64,000 nucleotides of DNA from Sacculina carcini (taxonomy: Eukaryota > Arthropoda > Thecostraca > Sacculinidae): contig OU696573.1 in the NCBI GenBank assembly GCA_916048095.2, positions 4,984,608 to 5,048,607 on the forward strand. The letters are read 5' to 3'. Shown here in pieces: positions 21,181 through 31,682 of this stretch. The number at the start of each line of letters is the position of its first letter. Position 1 is the first letter of the stretch. Both the position numbers and the translations under genes were made by a program. Under the pieces are notes generated by a model. That model saw nothing but the letters and a program-made list of their open reading frames with translations. It had not been told where the DNA came from and did no database searches.

Positions 21181-21777
21181 CGGTTACATGATAGTCACCA
21201 GGGTATAGTGAAGTCAAATGGGCATGCGGAAGCGGGGGTCAAGCAGGTGAAGCGCCTCATCCAGAAGACCACACATGACGGTGATTTGGACACAGACGAT
21301 TTTGCAAGAGGTCTGTTAGAGCTCAGAAACTGTCTACGAGTGAATGGAAGATCTCCAGCGCAGGTGGTTTTCGGCCATCCAATTCGATCGGCGGTACCAG
21401 CACACCACAGATCGTTCGCTGGTGAATGGCAGCAAGCTGCAGAGGATTGCGACCGGGCAGCGGCAGCTGCAATCCAGCAAACCGAGAGGCGGTACAACGT
21501 TTCGGCCAGACCGCTGACAGCGCTGCAGATTGGACGAGTCGATGTTCAAGATGTGACGTCGAAAAGATGGGACAGAATGGGGATTATCGCGGCTATAGGA
21601 CGACATCGTGATTACGCTGTTCGGCTACCGAGTGGGCGTGTATTAAGGCGTAACCGAAGATTCATCCGGCCTCATCGCCACCTCCCTCCGTGCGCAAACA
21701 ATGAGAAACCGCAGAGGTCCGCAGAGACAAACCATCGGAAAGACCAGTCGGAGAGCATGCTCAGCAGACGCCGATGA
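21181..21777 (+). pseudogene. Gypsy-2 integrase, C-terminal part
   Basis: The frame resumes after LTR-3 with RLHDSHQGI (integrase zinc domain) and passes directly to SNGHAEAGVKQVKRLIQK (the catalytic Glu region), so roughly 130 residues of the catalytic core, including both Asp residues, are deleted. The C-terminal integrase/GPY-like part is clean to a stop at 21777 (RWDRMGIIAAIGRHRDYAVR). Confidence 0.85.
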
Positions 21778-21885
21778 GTGATCAAGATAAGCCGTTGCGT
21801 CGCGGGTCGCGCAAGCGCGTTCGTCCACGGCGCCTGACCGTGAGCTTGACCGATCAAACATACGACGGTCCAACTGGAGGGGAGA

Positions 21886-22092
21886 CGTGACGTATACGTG
21901 TGCGATTGTGTGTATTATATATGTTGTTTACATTGGCTTCACCCGTGTGTCGACGAGTGCGGTTTGTTGGTGACTAAAGTTGTTGTGTGATTCACGCGGG
22001 TTTGGGTTGCTGTGTTGTTCTTTGATCAAGTGTATAGCGTGTTGGTTAAATATATTGTGGTTGAAAATATGGCGCATAATTCATATTAAACA
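21886..22092 (+). repeat. 3' LTR of gypsy-2
   Basis: 207 bp, ends TATTAAACA, followed by CTCAT. Begins CGTGACG; the TG start seen in the left LTR is changed. Confidence 0.9.
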
Positions 22093-22097
22093 CTCAT

Positions 22098-22505
22098 CAG
22101 GATATTTTCAAATACATATGGCGACACCAGGTAGTTTGTCCTGCTGAGATTATCAACTGTAAAAGGAAGCAAGCGTAAAAGTAGGTGAGGAGGTCTAGGT
22201 GAAGCCACCTGTGGCCAGATGCACGCCCATTGGTCAAGAGGGAGAGTGACTGACGTCTAATCGGCAAACAATATATATGTTGATGGGTACCGAGGCATCC
22301 TCTGGATTTGATAAGCGTGATAGATGAAGATGCCGTTCAGAAGACACAAGACACAATACAAGAAGTCAACAATGACACACCGGATTACTCCAATGAGGAC
22401 AGCGGTGAAATGTCCGAGACTGTGGGCAGAGAAGACGGAGGCGACGAAGACCGTAGTGCAGATACACAACGAATGCCCACCAGGAAGCGGAGACGCCCAC
22501 GGTTG
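22098..22505 (+). pseudogene. BEL/Pao integrase C-terminal remnant
   Basis: After the gypsy-2 duplication the BEL/Pao sequence resumes. A frame reads VKVGEEV, stop, VKPPVARC, closely like KVGDLVWVKPPSARC in the BEL fragment at 59.7 kb, followed by a segment like the family's VxVDGxxRHxxDxR end (NNIYVDGYRGILWI). A short acidic open stretch follows to about 22505. This ties 11840-13222 and 22098-22505 into one element. Confidence 0.68.
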
Positions 22506-22530
22506 TAGGATGATTATGTTGTAGAAAGAG

Positions 22531-23099
22531 ATAACTATTGATATGTAGATCAAGGTGGATTAAGAGTAAGAGTATTGATCAAGAGTAGCCATTTTATAAG
22601 GATTCAATCAATCAGTTCTCTTCTATCAGCAGAGTATCTGAAACACAAATGTTTTACATTATGATTATGATGATAATTAGTGTTTAAGGGGCACATCGGC
22701 CTGTTAGACCATATGACACCCCCCAGTCATGGAATCACTATGAAACAGGATGAAAAATCAAAATCAAAATACATAAATCTCATGTCCTGATTGAGTGTAA
22801 AAAATGATAAATATATTGATTTAAAATAAATTGATTGGCATTGATCGTAAAAATCGAAGTCATACATCATGATTGATTTGATGTAAAAATGACGCTAAAT
22901 CGCAATAATTCAATTAAAGCAAACAGGCAACCGTCAAAAACGGCAGCGGCGTTCTGTCCGATAATCTCGGACATCGCTTCTCGGCATTCGGCTACGATCA
23001 AAGTTTTACATTAAGAAAACATTAATAGGCACTTAATAAAACAAAACAAATCTGACAAATATGATATCTCATAAACTGATCTTGTAATATGTTTTTCAA
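22531..23099. other. AT-rich spacer, no gene seen
   Basis: No reading frame, repeat or RNA recognised. It may include BEL/Pao 3' end or LTR sequence, but no repeat partner was found in the window. Confidence 0.5.
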
Positions 23100-23486
23100 A
23101 TTGTAAAGAGAATTTGTGGATAGCCTGTATATCTAATGAAGATCATGAATGACTCTCGTGTAGGCTCAAGGTAGTGGAAATCTATGAGGACCACTGTAGT
23201 GTCGGAGCGACGGCGAGCGAGTCTGAGATGTGGCTTGACTCACACGTATATTGAAAACACAGACCAGTTAACTGAACGAGACCTACACCTAGACTCTATA
23301 GCTTGACTCCGATTGTACCTTGCTGTCAAGCGTGCCTTCCTCTGATTGGTCCATTTCACAATCGTACGATACACGTCACAACATCGCGATACACGTCGCG
23401 CCATCTTTACAATCGCAATACATCACTTAATTAAACCGCACATAATACAACACACTACATCACCACTACGACACTACATACCCCCT

Positions 23487-23936
23487 CACTTAAAATACTA
23501 CACACCATAAGAAAGATGAGCGGGGTTTTCGTCGATAGTAACAGTTTCTTTGGCAGCGACGCCGCCAGTCTTCACCGATGCCGGGACCGCAGCCGCAGTA
23601 GCACTGAGCTGTCTGATGTCCACCGTCGGTGCCGACGCACGTGGTGGCGAGGAATCGTCGAGGTCGATATCTACGGCAGCTACATCGCCTGGTTCGCGAA
23701 CGGCAAATTATCGGAATCACTCCGGAACGCCGGAGCCCACCGGCTTGCAGACCGCGCCTCGCTGACTTGGCCGCTGCAGACTTGCAGAAATGCCGATATT
23801 GCGCACAGTGGATCTGACCGGATCACAGCCTGACACTGCTGCGACCTCGCCACTGTCGCTGTCGTGGCGTCACTGCAGCTGTCGTGACTTCTCTCTGCTC
23901 CCCCTTCTCAGCCAAAACAAAGACTGTCGTCTGCAG
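23487..23936 (-). pseudogene. LTR-4 pol C-terminal remnant
   Basis: On the minus strand a frame rich in Ala/Val/Asp (AAVDIDLDDSSPPRASAPTV ... VTIDENPAHLSYGV) ends in a stop just before the polypurine tract. It looks like the tail of a pol polyprotein left after the internal deletion. The assignment is from position more than from motif. Confidence 0.45.
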
Positions 23937-25264
23937 TCATGCGTTTGCAGAGAATGGCAGTTGACGCAGAGGATGCGCTGTCGGTGCGTCGTTTTGCTCC
24001 AATCTGGTTTTGTGGCAATACCTTTCGTTTGGTAGTGAAGCTGCGACTTCTTTTGGTTCGATTACTATTTTCAACACCTGTCCTTTTCCGGGTTGAATCG
24101 TAACTCTAAGTTTCGCCAGCGTGGAGAAGCCCAATATAACTTCTAAATATCTGGTATCGATAATGAAAAAATTAGCCATAGTCGTGCTATCAGCGACAGT
24201 GACTGATACTGGTAGCGTTCCAACGACTTTCAGCGGGCGTCGGCCAATGCCGAAAAGCTGAGTGTCAGACGCTGTTACCGCTGAGCCTCTGAAAAGCTTC
24301 CTTGCTAGCGGCAAACTCATGACAGAGACACTAACACCAGTATCTACCTGAAGTTCGATGTCTGCTGATTGGCCTGACTCGACTGCGATTCTTGCGTTGC
24401 ATGTCAATCTTTTGTCTTGTGGACCTGCACAGGACATAATGGTGACCTCTTTGATCGGTTTGAATTTGGTTGTCGCACTCGTCCTTTCCTTTGATCTGCA
24501 CACAACGGTCCAGTGACCACGCCGACCGCACGCATTACATTTTGCATTCCGAGTCGGACAAAATTCTGCTCTGGGTGAGCCGTGCGAATGGCCACAGTAT
24601 GTACACTGGCTATCTGTCACACCACAGTCACGCTGTTTGCATTTACAGGACATTCTTGTGACATTCACAGTGGCCGTGTCGGGTTCTTTACTGGAGCTCA
24701 TTAACGCCGAATGATTGCGCGAAGTCTCGTACGCTTCTGCCAGACCCAGCAGAGTCCAATGTGAGTTTTGCGTCCTGTAGAAATCGTTCGCGGATTCTAG
24801 GGTGCACTGTATGTTCTACAACCTGGTCTCTTACCATTTCATCCTGCAGTTGACCGAACTGAGAATTCGCCGACAAGCTGCGTAATGAAGAAACGTACTC
24901 TGCAGTAGTCTCATTCTGGGTCTGCGTTCTTTGTCTGAAGTTGAACCGTTCTGAAATAACGTTCAACTTAGGTGAATACAATTCGCCCATTTGACGTAGC
25001 ACTTTGGTGCAATCATCTTCGCCTTCCTTTTTAGGAGAGTCTGGAAGGGAGAAAAAACTCGCTGCGCCTCAGCTACAGCATAGTGAAGCAAAATCGCCTT
25101 GCGACGGGACACGAAAAATCTGTCGCTGTTGATGGCCGTTAGATAGTTTTCGAACGTAAACTTCCACTCAGTACAGGGGATGAGAGACTTTCCCGGGCGT
25201 GAAAGAAAAGTGGGAGGTGCTGCGACACCATCCACACTGATATTTGTAATTAGACAAATCATCA
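23937..25264 (-). pseudogene. LTR-4 gag, zinc knuckles and protease
   Basis: Three consecutive frames on the minus strand. The first (to about 24966) holds a capsid start with EWKFTFENYLTAIN; the second (25002-24688) holds ERFNFRQRTQTQNETTAEYV and continues the capsid; the third (24701-23937) holds Cys/His motifs (CTYCGHSHGSPRAEFC and CNACGRRGHWTVVC, a CX2CX4HX4C knuckle) and a retropepsin with LQVDTGVSVSVMS. Two frame changes separate them. Gypsy-like. No RT follows. Confidence 0.82.
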
Positions 25265-26472
25265 ATACTGAAACTGACCTCGTCGCCAAATTGTAGTGTC
25301 GGAGCGACGGCGAGCGAGTCTGAGATGTGGCTTAACTCACACGTATATTGAAAACACACACAAGTTAACTGAAAGAGACCTACACCTGAACGAGACCAGA
25401 CTGACTTTACTCTATAGCCTGACCCCGATTGTGCCTTGCTTTGCTATGCGTGCCTTCCTCTGATTGGTCCATTTCACAATCGTACGATACACGTCACAAC
25501 ATCGCGATACACGTCGCGCCATCTTTACAATTGCAATACATCACTTAATTAAACCGCACATGATACAAGACACTACATTACCACTACGACACTACAACCA
25601 CATAAACTTTATGGAAAATTGTGTGGTGGAAAACCAGCGTATTACTCCAAAAGAGATAACGGAGAAGACGCGCGAACGATTGAATGTACAAATTACCAAA
25701 GAGTGTGTTCCCCGTCAGCTTGAAAAAGTGCTTTTCACAATCGACCAAATACGATTCAAACCAGAAAGGGCAAACATAATACAGAACAAGCAGAAACGAG
25801 CAGAATATGCAAGGATATTGTTGGAACTAAACTCCAACATGCTTCCCGCCATGTATATGGACGAAACTAACTTTAATATGTTTATTTCGCGAAATTACGG
25901 TCGATCAAGAACCGAGTCACGATGCACGACGGTCGCAGCCGGTAGTCGTGGATAAAACGCGCACGTTATCGGCTGCATAACCAGTTAAAGACTTGTACAC
26001 ACACAAAACCGCAGAGGATCGAACAAAATCAACGATGCAAACGAGTTTAAAAGCCAATATCACCAGGCGGCAAACACCACTTTTGGCGGGACCGTGGTGC
26101 TTGTGGTTGATAATGCACCCTGTCACAATCAGATTGAGCTTGTGTTCGCCGAGGAAGAGTACAAAGATCATCATCTGTTACGTCTGACTTCATACAGCCC
26201 AACGATGAACGCCATCGAGAAGGTGTGGTCCCAATTGAAAAGCGACGTAAAAAGAAAACTCGCCGACCAGTTAAGTTGATTATACCCATTTTGAAGTTGA
26301 CTATTCCCATTTTGAAGTTGAAATGGTATTGTTAGATTTTGTCTAATGCAAATATTAATAAATTACACACATTGTGTCAGATTTAAGTAGATAAAATTAG
26401 CCAATGGATTGTGAGTAATTATAATTACCCACAATTATAATACCTTTAACTTCAGATAATTATCTTAAATTA

Positions 26473-27350
26473 ATGGTAAAAAATACAATACATATTTTCC
26501 CAAAACCGTTCTCGACGTTTATTAATCTTAAACTTAATGGACAAATCCTGTTGCAATGCAAATATGCAAACTTTCTCGGTATATTCATCTATGAGAACAT
26601 GAAGAGGAACAATCAAATTCATGCTGTGTATGACAAAATACGTATAATTTGCGGAATTTTATATAAAGTTGGACGATTACTTCCTGATAAACCTATATAA
26701 TTTATATACTCGTATTTCACCCCGGTATACCCGCATACAACATATTGTGTTTCCATATGGTCGTGTACATGGCACTCCTACATATAAAAATTATGGTGGC
26801 ACACAACAAAGTAATTTGGTGGATAATGAGTTTAAGGAAATTGCAATCGACGAGAAACATGTACACCTCCAAGCAAATGTTCACGTTCAGCTACATTTGC
26901 AAGCATTTTGCATTATTCTGATATACAGTTTCCTAAGACATCCCAAGATGAACACATTTGGAACACATTTCTCAATTCTGATCGTATTATGATGAACATA
27001 TATGATGTTATTCTACCAAAATTCAGGACAACCTTGTTTCGAAACTGCCTAATTTACAAAACACCTGAAATCTGGACCTGAACAGTTTGCCAACACATTT
27101 AAAATATTGAGAGATCAAACACACTGGAGGCGTTCAGGTTTGCTCTAAAAATGCCTATTTATACTTGTGTTCAAGCGTCTAATAGTCTATACTGCATATG
27201 AGTAATTTGCAATGTCAAGCCTAGATTTGTGATCCTTCACAACTTAGAATTGATATTTTTAACAATGTATCCCTTATCTCGTTATTTACCATGGTTGTTG
27301 TTTGTTTTTCTTATGTATGATGATAAACTCAAATTTAAAACACAAATTTA
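26473..27350 (+). pseudogene. LINE-A-like RT C-terminus and 3' end
   Basis: Same family style as LINE-A: FINLKLNGQ, YANFLGIFIYENMKRNNQIH, KIRIICGILYKV, then FTPVYPHTTYCVSIWSC and FRTTLFRNCLIY with EIWT, corresponding to FRTMLFKYSILH and QLWNSL of the first copy. Several stops. The fragment ends in AT-rich sequence just before a (CA)n tract at about 27352-27366. Confidence 0.75.
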
Positions 27351-27403
27351 CACACACACACACACAGTGTTAATAGAGCGCGCCAGTAGTGTTTAGTACG
27401 TAC

Positions 27404-27581
27404 CTGCGCCCGGCTGTCCCGTAACCTGCACCGACAAACTGGACGCGGCCAGATGCGGTACAGCCAATACCCGATTGCCACCCTGACAGATGTAATCGCC
27501 ACTGACGGCCGGGTGCACGATCAACACACTGCGCACGAACCGATCAAACAGTGGTGCGTACAACTCAGCGTCGGCCACCAC
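27404..27581 (-). CDS. Host receptor exon: C-terminal half of the second Ig domain
   Basis: 178-bp exon with a strong acceptor TGTGTGTGCAG|GTGG and consensus donor GCGCAG|GTACGT. It enters in phase 0 and leaves in phase 1. It encodes VVADAELYAPLFDRFV, then SVLIVHPAVSGDYICQGGN and SSLSVQVTGQPGA. The L.I..........GDYIC pattern is strands E-F of an Ig domain with its second Cys, about 50 residues after the Cys encoded by the exon at 39163-39290, the normal spacing. The linker after strand G leads straight into the Fz exon. GC-rich, in contrast to the AT-rich transposon sequence around it. Confidence 0.85.
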
Positions 27582-27639
27582 CTGCACACACAAACACCCA
27601 CACATATACAGATAAACCGAAACAGCATCACAAACGAGT

Positions 27640-29110
27640 GAAAGTGGAAGTTGTGTTGGACAAAATAAAACAATTTCAACAAAAAGGTGACGTCACAACA
27701 ACATCTGAGCTGCAGCCACTTATCGAGTTCGTTTATTCCAGATGCTCATAGTATAGTGAAATTGTCAGTACAAACTCAGGCAGAGGACGATCTCAGCACC
27801 AACAAGAAAACTGCAATACGCCGAGCTAATAAAAGTGCGTTATTTGTGATCTTAATCAAGGTTGATTATGTCAGCAAAATAAATTCAATTCTAAGTGAAA
27901 CAAGCAAGTTCAGGAAAATTAGGAGCGACCTTACTGGTGACATCAAAAACGTCAGAAGAAACTGATTGACGAATTCAATGGTAGCACGGCTCGCTTAAGA
28001 TTTCAAAGCTCAAAGGCGAATACGCACCGGGACATAGGTACGAAAACGGGATCACGTCCAAAGATGACAACCCACTGAGGTCAATAATATCTCTAATTCG
28101 CACAACGACGTATAATCTGGCGAAGACACTGAATTTAATTTTGAAGACGAATGTGCGATACGAGTACAGCATCATCAGCGCATTCTTGGAACTCCTACGA
28201 GATGTAGCAGACGAGAAAACATCACATCACTGGACTGGAGAGTTTAGTTAACAACATCCCAATCGATGAAACGATCAACATCATCATGTACTGTGTCTAC
28301 TGCTGCAGTGAGACAACACTTCTAACAAAGAATGAGGAAGTTTTGTATGCAAAGCTCACCATATGCACGAAAGAAGCACTTTTAACATGTCCAAGTGGAC
28401 AACTATACAAGCAAATTGAGGCAGTGACCATAGGCAGCCCTCTAGATGTGTTATTTGCGAATTTCTTCATAGAATCCGCAAAAGCAAATCTGCTGCAATC
28501 AACAAAAACTGTCACATACAGTCGATATGCGGATGACAAATTCATCCGCCTCAAATCTGTCGAAAAAATTGTTTCGAGGTTCGAGTAAGAAGTTTCGAGA
28601 AACAATATTCGAACGCGAAACAAAACTGAATTGCACAAGTGAGTGCGCAATAAACGACAGAATGGTATTTCTAGACGTGCTGGTAGAAAAGCAAAACAAA
28701 AACTGCACACTAGTGTCTACACGAATCCAACGAATATGGGTTTTTGCTTGAACGGCTCTAGTCAGGACACAAAAAGGTACTTGCGCTCAACAATTGAAGC
28801 ATATGTGAGAAGATCACTAACGCACTATTCGAGCTGGTCAGCGAGTTGGAGCGATGTACTCAAGTCATTGTTAATGCATATTAACGAGTGAATAAATTAA
28901 TAATAAATTAATATCAGTGACGTAACAGCCGAAATAGCCAAAAAACTGAGCCTGTCAATGGAAACAAACAATGAAAACATCACAGCGAAAAAAGATTAGA
29001 TTACTCAATACTACAAACATACTATGAGCTCGGCGAACAAAGTAGATGAAAACTTAATGAGAGGAATTTTATAAAATAACGTCATACCGGTAGTCATCAA
29101 CAACGAGGTG
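27640..29110 (+). pseudogene. Penelope-like element reverse transcriptase remnant
   Basis: RT with Penelope-type motifs: KQIEAVTIGSPLDVLFANFF (the SMGSPLG...ANFY block), TYSRYADDKFI (about 28516-28548), RMVFLDVLVEKQ, TNPTNMGFCLNG and IEAYVRRSLTHYSSW, followed by NNVIPVVINNEVKFIVY near 29080. Upstream, several broken frames (27640-28250) look like its N-terminal RT region. Stops and frameshifts throughout; a GIY-YIG endonuclease was not seen, so the copy is 3' truncated or decayed. Confidence 0.85.
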
Positions 29111-29278
29111 AAATTTATTGTTTACAAGGAGGTGATGTTAATCACAAACCATTAACACAGCAGAGGCGAAGTTAATCACAGTTGTGTTTAAGCGGGCATA
29201 GTGTGCTGACATGCGTTGTTGCTGCTACTGTGTTTCTATTGTTTCTTTGTCATCACCGACTCGGCCTGGACTTTGGAA

Positions 29279-29500
29279 TTGAACCGCCTCAACGAAACAA
29301 TGGACACGTTAACAATCTATTATGAGAGCATTCGCAGCCTCAAAAACAAACTGGCCACTTTGAATAGTTGTTGCATTCGACCGAAATGAATTGAACCGCC
29401 TCAACGAAACAATGCACATGTTAACAATCTTCTCTCTCGTATTATGAGAATATTCGCAGTCTCAAAAACAAACTGGCCACTTTGAATAGTTGTTGCATTC
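29279..29500 (+). repeat. Direct tandem duplication in LINE-C endonuclease start
   Basis: 29279-29378 and 29391-29500 are near-identical copies (TTGAACCGCCTCAACGAAAC...TGTTGCATTC). The second has about 10 extra bases (TTCTCTCTCG). The duplicated segment covers the first endonuclease motif (YYESIRSLKNKLATL). Confidence 0.9.
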
Positions 29501-31559
29501 TTCTTTCGCAATTCGACATAATGAATATTATTGAGACTTGTCTAAAGGACAATGTGCTAGACACCGAAATTTTATCGGCACTGCCCAGCAACTGTGCTTT
29601 CCGTGGTGACAGAGGTAGCAGGGATGGATGCCTGCACAGCCTAGTCAAATAAAATTCATCACCAAAACGCAGATATAATTTGGAGAATATTTGTGAATGT
29701 TTGTTGATACAGATTGGCTCTGCCGGTTGTAATTAATTAAATGGAGTATTTTATCGACCACCAAATGATACCAAATGCGTAGCAGATATTGCACATACTG
29801 TTCACAGGCTGCTCAACACCGGCATGAAAGTACTCATACAAGGCGACTTTAATCTGCCTGAAATCAGCTGGACTGCGAGTGAGTGTCATAGCACTGGCAG
29901 TATGAGGTCAATGACAGCCGAGCTAATAGACGCGTTTGAACGCGAAAACGGCAATCAGCGGATTAACTTTCATGTTTGTTTCAATGTTGTTCACCAACGT
30001 ACCTGACGTTAACGCTCAACTCTGCGACAGCGTATCTCAATCGGATCACAGCGATTGTGACGTTACTGTCATTTCAAAGGTCACGCGGCCTCCAGTCAGC
30101 AGATCAAGGGCGTCTAATTACAAACGCACTGACTGGGATTAACTGAGGTAGAGTATCCACCATTTGCATGGAACATCATGGACTCGCTTAGGGTTGAATC
30201 GGATGTAGACTTGTTCTATGACATTGTCTTTTCGGCAATCTGCGACTGTGTTTCAACAGTAAAATTCTCGTCCACCTTGGTTTGAGCTAGGTTTAGTATC
30301 CACCTTGGTTAGACGCATAAGCCAAAATAGCCCTAAAATTGCGTAATAATTCACACAATCACTTCAAACGGCACAAAGGACTAATAGCATATTCTCTGTA
30401 CTCAGAAAAACTAAAAACTTCAAACAATCACTTGAGCAGGAATATGTAGATTATCTGCATACATTGGTTGGTGGTATGAAAAACAATCCCAAAAGGTTAT
30501 GTTCCATCATGAGAACAACCGGGAAAAAGGTTGACAATTATATCATTCCAACTCTCACGTATCAGGGTATCACGCCGAGTCCAGCGCCAGCAAAGCAAAT
30601 AAGCTGCAGAACCGTTGTTTCAGCGGCAAATTATCTGGTTAATCATCTGGTACACCACCCAGTGAGTTCAAATTGAACACCGACAATCTCAACATGTGTG
30701 TGATACATGAGCAAGAGGTCAGATATCGATTAATGTCTGTGCAACCGAATAAAGCCTGCGGACCAGACAAAATCAGAGGCGGAATTATTATTGAATGTGC
30801 CGAAGAGTTGGTGACTCAACTCACCATCAAATACAATATATGCTGGACAAGTCGTGTATTTCCGCATTTGTGGAAGCAAGCAAATATGATTGCCATACCA
30901 AAGAAAGGCGATATAAAATTGGCAGTCAAATTATCAAGTCAGCAAGTCTTTTGCCTATTTTTGACAAATTGTTTAGGGATATGTTGCATTCCCGTCTACT
31001 CAAATATGTAATGTCTGTCACCTCAGTCAACCAGCACGGCTTCTGCCCCGGTGGTTTTATGTCAACAACTATGTATATTTGATGTTTGTTTGTTTGTTTG
31101 ATACGCTGGTGACGCCATTAACGCGAAAGCTCTGTTGGACGTCATCTATACAGACTTTCATCAACATTTCAGAGTATAGATCATCGACCGTTCAAACACA
31201 AATTGACCGCAGAGTACAGCGTCATGGATCAATTTATAAACCTAATAACAAAGCTTATCAAACCGGAAACAGCGTGTTGTGCTCCATGAGAGCACTTGAC
31301 AATTGTCGGAGGTGTCTCGTAGCGGAGTACCAGATGGTTCAGTTAACGGTGAACGACCTCAAATGACAACTGCTACACGGGAAGAAGACGAAGCGTATGA
31401 ACACGTGTGCCCCGTGCAACTCGCTGCCACCGTAGGGCGAACACTCTACACGCTATGACGCCACAAGGATGGAAGACATATTAGAGAGGGACACCTCCAA
31501 AAAATACATGGTACAACACACGACTGATACGTGCTACCGTTTACTGATGTGTGAATAGG

Positions 31560-31682
31560 TTTTTTTTTAATATAATTCACCCAAAGTTCACTCAATTCAC
31601 TCAAGTTCTCCTCCGACGGGTTTCGAACCACGGACATCCCACCTTTAAGGCCGGTGTGCTACCACTACACCACGGTATCCAA
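31560..31682 (-). mobile_element. tRNA-derived SINE
   Basis: On the minus strand the segment starts GGATACCGTGGTGTAGTGG. It has an A box (TGGTGTAGTGG), a D-arm-like GGTG...CACC pair, and a B box GGTTCGAAACC about 40 bases on, then a short body and an A-rich 3' end (run of nine A at about 31561-31569). A functional tRNA is unlikely because the acceptor stem does not close. The size, about 120 bp, fits a short tRNA-headed SINE nested in LINE-C. Confidence 0.75.

Larger units (their letters stand above)
13223..22092 (+). mobile_element. Gypsy-2 LTR retrotransposon (Ty3/gypsy type), decayed
   Basis: Two 207-bp LTRs (13223-13429 and 21886-22092), about 95 percent identical by eye, are flanked by a CTCAT target duplication (13218-13222 and 22093-22097). 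PBS begins TGGCGCAGTCGG directly after the left LTR; a purine run GGAGGGGAGA (about 21876-21885) precedes the right one. The internal region carries gag with zinc knuckles, retropepsin, RT, RNase H and integrase pieces, all broken. A second LTR element (LTR-3, 16783-21175) is nested inside the integrase region. The first two bases of the right LTR read CG instead of TG. Confidence 0.92.
23195..25596 (-). mobile_element. LTR-4: internally deleted LTR retrotransposon
   Basis: LTRs at 23195-23478 (284 bp) and 25292-25596 (305 bp) begin TGTAGTGTCGGAGCG and end CGACACTACA, and are flanked by ACCAC duplications (23190-23194, 25597-25601). In minus orientation a PBS-like TGGCGACGAGG follows the right LTR and a purine run AAGTGAGGGGGTA precedes the left one. 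Gag and protease are present, but RT, RNase H and integrase are absent; the interior jumps to a short pol-like C-terminus. It is therefore non-autonomous. The LTRs differ by several substitutions and a 21-bp length difference. Confidence 0.92.
23100..26279 (+). pseudogene. Tc1/mariner-like (DDE) transposase remnant split by LTR-4
   Basis: Transposase pieces flank the LTR-4 element: about 23100-23194 and 25597-26279. After LTR-4 the frame runs NFMENCVVENQRITPKEITE (helix-turn-helix type), then YMDETNFNMFISRNYGRSR (first Asp), a broken stretch near 25950-26080, and VVLVVDNAPCHNQIELVF (second Asp), then SPTMNAIEKVWSQLKSDV (catalytic Glu about 33-34 residues later). This is the IS630/Tc1/mariner DD34E pattern. 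Stops and frameshifts make it inactive. Terminal repeats were not found. Confidence 0.82.

Noticed and set aside
31560-31682. A functional tRNA gene on the minus strand
   Set aside because: A and B boxes are good, but the acceptor stem has no partner and the anticodon arm does not fold; the A-rich tail points to a SINE.
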